Position numbers and translations under genes: made by a program
In this document: in pieces, positions 9,201 to 12,946 of the stretch
Numbering within the stretch: the first letter of the stretch is position 1
Layout of the letters: every line of letters starts with the position of its first letter
NCBI GenBank assembly: GCA_004325065.1
Contig: PITI01000403.1
Coordinates: 1-12,946 of the forward strand
Direction of reading: 5' to 3'
Length of the DNA stretch: 12,946 bases
Origin: Hamiltosporidium magnivora
Taxonomy: Eukaryota > Microsporidia > Dubosqiidae
The notes under the pieces: model-generated
The model's database searches: none
Told to the model about the DNA's origin: nothing
Seen by the model: only the letters and a program-made list of their open reading frames with translations

Positions 9201-12064
9201 CATTGGAAGTGTATCAAAGTCATTTTACTTGGGTTAGAAATGGTAAGCTATTTTTTTTCTAGAAAAGAAGTCAAAGTACTTTCTGCAGATATGATGTGAT
9301 ACACTTTAAAATTGCGTGGTTTTACTCTTGGGTACAAAACCTTAAAAAAATGTATATATTTTTAGCAATTACTACTATATAAATGTTAAGACACGATTCA
9401 TTTTCTTTCCTAACTCAAATAATATAAAAAAAAAATTTGTTTCTTGAAAGACCAAACTATAAATGTAATTGAATAGCATCGCGCAGAAACAATAAAACTT
9501 GATATAAATAATGTGTTTACTACCACTTAGTATGTCGTCTTTAGTTTTAAAAAAAGCTTTAACAAATTTGTAACATCTTCAAAAATCCAAGTATGTTGAT
9601 TTTTATCATCATATTTTCATACATCGCATAGTTTTAGAAATCTGCTATAACATAGAAAACTTCGTTCTAAAGATGCAATAAAAAAATATTTGACCAAAAT
9701 TTTATTAGATATTTTATTTTAGGGTAAATTTCAATTTATTTTTTTGCTTACCTTAAAAAAATCTAATTTCGTCGGTTCTACCACTATTAATAAATATAAA
9801 AAATACATCTGACATTTGTAACTTAATAATGTACGCTTAAAATAGTAAAAAAAATGTTGTAATTACTTTAATGCTCCTTTCACAAAAAAAATCATTACAT
9901 ATTTCCAAATATAATTAGCTGCGTTATATAAGTCTTTTTCTATTTATAGAAATATTTGTTGTTTTATTTGCACCTATTATCTAGATAATGGCAGTAAATT
10001 TTTAAAATTTTGTTTATACATATGTTCGTATTTTTTTATTTTATTTATAAATCTTATCTCAACGGCATTACTAATTTAATCCAAAAAAATTCAGTCTCTT
10101 GCATTATTTCGAGAATATAAAAGATTTATGAATTTATTTTAAAGGATTTGTTCTTAGCGAAATTTATATGTAATCATACAGTAGATAATCTAAAAATACA
10201 TTTTGATTTGTTCGATGAATCAATTCCAATACAATAATTTTGTGCTATATATTTAAGCTACCCAAATTTGATTTGCTTGCGTATAATATATAAATTATTT
10301 ACAAATATAAGTTTGTGTACCATTAATTACTTTAAGATGTAATAAAACTCTGCTATATTCTGAAAAAAATAACAATAAAGTACAAATTTATAGAGTATTT
10401 TTGTAAACAGAGTGATTATATATGTAACATTAATATTTACTTTGATATTTATTAGTACACTGATTAAAAAATCTGTTTAAAAAGACAAGCATATCGAAAA
10501 AAAATTAAACTAGGCGTTCTGTGCATGCTGATAAAACTACCTCTTTACCGGGTTGTTTCAGAGGCTTCAATTGCGGTTTAAAAAATTTTAAGTGATAAAA
10601 TCACAACAAAACGATTATTTCATTGAAATTTCAACTTTTTTAATTCAAATTATTAAATTTGTGAACAAATAATTTGTGTATTAAATCCCCGGGTCAATAT
10701 ATCAGCTTTTTTTTATTATATCTCCATATTCTGTACCTTTTATTGATCATTATTCTTCTCTATTATTTTTAAATGCAATTAAGCTTAAAAAGAAACAAAC
10801 TTTTTATTTTAATTTTACAGTATTCGAATTCAAAATCGAAAATAAGTTATATTACACAGCTAAAGAAGTAATTGTGAAATTTCGGACAAAAAAGGAAAGA
10901 AATACGATGCAAAAATTTAAAAAATCAAGAAAATTAATTAATCAATTCTACAATTGTCAAGACGTTGATCAAAATGATTCATTGAATATTTAAAATGTGT
11001 TTTGTTTCTCTTCATATTTTATTTATTTTGTGTTTCATGAAAGAAGCCGTTATTTTTCAAGCCAAATCAACGGAACAATATGCAAAGAAACTACTTCGGC
11101 TTTTTAATAGCAATTGCTTAATGTGAACTTTATTTCCGATGGAAAAACTTTAAAGCTATTTTTATTTTACTTATTTATAACAGTAAACTAAAATCATTGG
11201 CTACTTCTGCTATAAATCTGTATGTTATGCATTTTTATTAAAATGATATTTGCGGTGATTTATATTTTCTAAAGAGCAAAATATAATCTCTGTTTTGTTT
11301 TTTTTAAATCTTTCAATTGAAAAACGTAGGATAAAACCTTACAATTAAGCCCGATTGAATCCGCATAATTTATATCATTCGAATAAAAACTAAGACTGTT
11401 AGCAGGAGGTTCATGAAACCGGCTAGATGCTTGTTTATTCGTCATACCGCTTACTATTGTTTATAACAAACAAAAAACACCTTTATTTCTTGTATTTTAT
11501 ACTCGGAAGTTGCTTTCCAGTATTAGCAATGCATATATATTTTCCGACTTTACTTCGCCTACCTTATTACTCGAATAGAGCTTTGTTTCGTTGCTAACTC
11601 TGATGTTCAAGCACAATCATTAAAAATTTAAAAAGTATTTGTACGGTTTGTCTGCTATCGATTATCCTAAAAAATGAAACCAAAAATCTTTGGAAATATA
11701 TATATTTAATTCATACCAACTTTTAAGTCGGATTATTATTTCAATCAGCCAAGGCTGGCTTAAGATTTCTCAATTGTATCGAAAAATAAGTATTGTTTAC
11801 ATTTTGATCCGTGTATCTGCAAATATTTACAAAAAAACAAATAAAAAATATAGCTATGGTTTGGTTCTGGTGTTCATATATATCGGTTAAACCGTTAAAG
11901 AATTGTTTATGTTACATATGTTTAATACTTTAGCATTTATTGGATTTAATTTTCAGAATTCGTATGTTTTTTTGCTTAAAGCTATTCTTATATTTACTTA
12001 AATATGACAAGAAATGCGTCTTTTTGAGCATTTGATCAATTTATTCAATTTAATTGTAAAAACT
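6295..12064. other. Long AT-rich non-coding stretch
   Basis: In 5.8 kb I find no supportable gene, RNA or transposon. Short open frames exist (6318-6530 minus, 6790-6975 plus, 11690-11890 plus), but their translations are Ile/Leu/Lys/Asn/Tyr/Phe-rich and look like translated AT-rich DNA. Slightly more balanced composition occurs around 7705-7870, 10510-10580 and 11400-11610, without motifs I recognise. An AT hairpin at 10646-10676 is listed separately. Confidence 0.55.
10646..10676. repeat. AT-rich hairpin
   Basis: CAAATTATT (10646-10654) and AATAATTTG (10668-10676) are perfect 9-bp complements. An alternative inner stem ATTTG/CAAAT around TGAA is also possible. In DNA this AT-rich, such a structure may be chance. 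Confidence 0.4.
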
Positions 12065-12079
12065 AAAAATTTGACCTTT
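12065..12079 (+). repeat. Target-site duplication, left (copy 3), decayed
   Basis: AAAAATTTGACCTTT matches AAAATTTTGACGTTT at 12317-12331 at 13 of 15 positions without gaps. Both repeats lie immediately outside the retroposon. Confidence 0.75.
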
Positions 12080-12316
12080 CATTTATTCATCCTTAGTACT
12101 GCTGCCTTAAGAGAGCCTTGGCTTCCCTTGGTAATACCGTCCACCTGTCTTTTTCCAGTGGGTTTGTTTACTTATCGGGTTTCGTAACAAGGTAGTTTTA
12201 AAAGGTGGGTTGTTAGCCTTACGCCCAACCTCAAGATGGGAGACCAGTCCTTTTTAGTCGCCTCTTACGACAAGCAGAGAATACTCCAAGCCAATTCTGC
12301 TCCTGTGATGCTATGG
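12080..12316 (-). mobile_element. SINE-like retroposon, copy 3 (full length)
   Basis: This 237-bp element between imperfect 15-bp direct repeats is in sense orientation on the minus strand. Reading the plus strand it starts with the reversed tail (CATTTATTCATCC) and continues through AGCCTTGGCTTCCC, GGTAATACCGTCC, CCAGTGGGTTTGTTTACTTA, GGGTTTCGTAACAAGGTAG, GGGTTGTTAGCC and GACCAGTCC. It then has the TAGTCGCCTCTTACGACAAG hairpin and finishes with CAATTCTGCTCCTGTG. A run of 26 consecutive bases is identical, in reverse complement, to copy 2. The end at about 12316 coincides with where homology to copy 1 also stops, indicating a defined 5' end of the family rather than random truncation. No internal tRNA promoter boxes are convincing and no protein is encoded. 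Autonomous partner and exact family are unknown. Confidence 0.88.
12257..12271 (-). other. Retroposon 5' hairpin (copy 3)
   Basis: This is the same stem as at 1344-1358: GTCG pairs with CGAC, and the pair next to the loop is a U.G wobble only in the minus-strand RNA. The loop is five bases. Conservation in the two copies that retain this part suggests it belongs to the family's RNA fold. Confidence 0.5.
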
Positions 12317-12331
12317 AAAATTTTGACGTTT
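12317..12331 (+). repeat. Target-site duplication, right (copy 3), decayed
   Basis: This is the partner of 12065-12079. The two mismatches are a T for A and a G for C. Two changes in 15 fit an insertion older than copy 2. Confidence 0.75.
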
Positions 12332-12946
12332 ACATGATTGAATTAAAATCTATCGCTAAGATAAAATAGGTATTCTAATCAATACCAATACCTTCGGTTC
12401 AAGGGAAATTTTATTTGGTTCTGTATAGTTTGCTAAGTATTGTTCGATTTTTATATTTAAAATTACATTTTTTCGTTAATTTAAAAACTTACAGCCTAGC
12501 ATTGAAGTACTTTTCACATTTAATTAATCTAAAATGATTAATAAAAATGGAAGAGAAATAATATTAAGATTTTTATAGTTTAGAATGATTTTGTGGGATT
12601 ATTTATTGGTATTTAGATGTTTACTACAGTTTTATTAAACGAAATAGAAGCAAAAAAAAATTCAGAAACTGGAAATTTAACAGAAAAGACTAAATAGTAG
12701 AGTTTGAATTGTATTGTCAAAATAAACACATCCAATCCTTTGGTTATAATTAACTTCCATAAAATTTTAAATAGGAAATGCTAGAGGTGAATACAAAATA
12801 GGAATATGGAAACCTAAGAGACATATTAAAACAAAAGGTGTGGAAACAATTAAACCTTTACTGGAGATGATCTGAAATCCATTGACATGAATAATATTAA
12901 ATTTGTAAATTAAATATAGAAATAAAAAAATAGGAAAAAACCAAAC
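12332..12946. other. AT-rich non-coding stretch
   Basis: I see no feature. Towards the end the plus strand becomes A-rich and purine-rich (about 12770-12946), with stops in all frames. Confidence 0.55.

Noticed and set aside
11690..11890. 66-codon open frame on the plus strand
   Set aside because: It is Ile/Tyr/Lys/Ser-rich, as expected of translated AT-rich DNA. It has no family resemblance and no supporting context.
12181..12195. tRNA-type B box in the retroposon (GTTACGAAACC on the sense strand)
   Set aside because: It needs an extra base to fit GGTTCGANNCC, and no A box lies at a suitable distance upstream. It is not enough to call a Pol III promoter or a tRNA origin.
1..12946. CRISPR arrays, bacterial operons, rRNA or tRNA genes, telomeric or long satellite repeats
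   Set aside because: None is visible. There are no regularly spaced repeats, no long coding frames, and no conserved RNA gene blocks on either strand.

Overview
The window looks like gene-poor nuclear DNA of an invertebrate animal, most plausibly an arthropod. It is very A+T-rich (roughly three quarters by eye) and stop codons crowd all six frames. Open frames of 60 or more codons are rare, short and low in complexity. There are no ribosome-binding-site/operon patterns, no tRNA or rRNA genes, and no CRISPR arrays that I can see. The organism call is an inference from composition and from the kind of retroposon present. No gene can be named with confidence.

The best-supported content is one family of short interspersed retroposons (SINE-like, about 235 bp full length, much richer in G+C than its surroundings). 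It is present three times: about 1170-1404 (sense on the minus strand), 6111-6279 (sense on the plus strand, 5'-truncated) and 12080-12316 (sense on the minus strand). The second copy sits between perfect 15-bp direct repeats and the third between 13/15-matching repeats, the expected footprint of target-primed reverse transcription. The sense-strand 3' end is a short GATGAATGAATG-type tail with no poly(A), as in elements mobilised by some non-LTR LINEs. The first copy is the most diverged and has no recognisable duplication, so the three copies give a rough age series.

The second region of interest is a G+C-richer island at about 3910-4550. Its left part holds two consecutive but out-of-phase open frames (74 and 90 codons) whose translations look more protein-like than the rest of the window. 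Its right part (4471-4545) is a compact hairpin-rich block bounded by a T run. A third patch, 4783-5071, has unusually low T on the plus strand and two overlapping short open frames. These could be decayed coding sequence, isolated exons or old transposon fragments. I could not match them to a family.

Region by region: 1-1169 AT-rich, featureless; 1170-1404 retroposon copy 1; 1405-3909 AT-rich with a small T-rich tandem decamer; 3910-4550 GC-richer island; 4551-5071 transition and low-T patch; 5072-6095 AT-rich; 6096-6294 retroposon copy 2 with its duplications; 6295-12064 AT-rich with nothing firm except an AT hairpin; 12065-12331 retroposon copy 3 with its duplications; 12332-12946 AT-rich. 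Nothing indicates genes acting together; this reads as intergenic or intronic DNA shaped by retroposition and decay.
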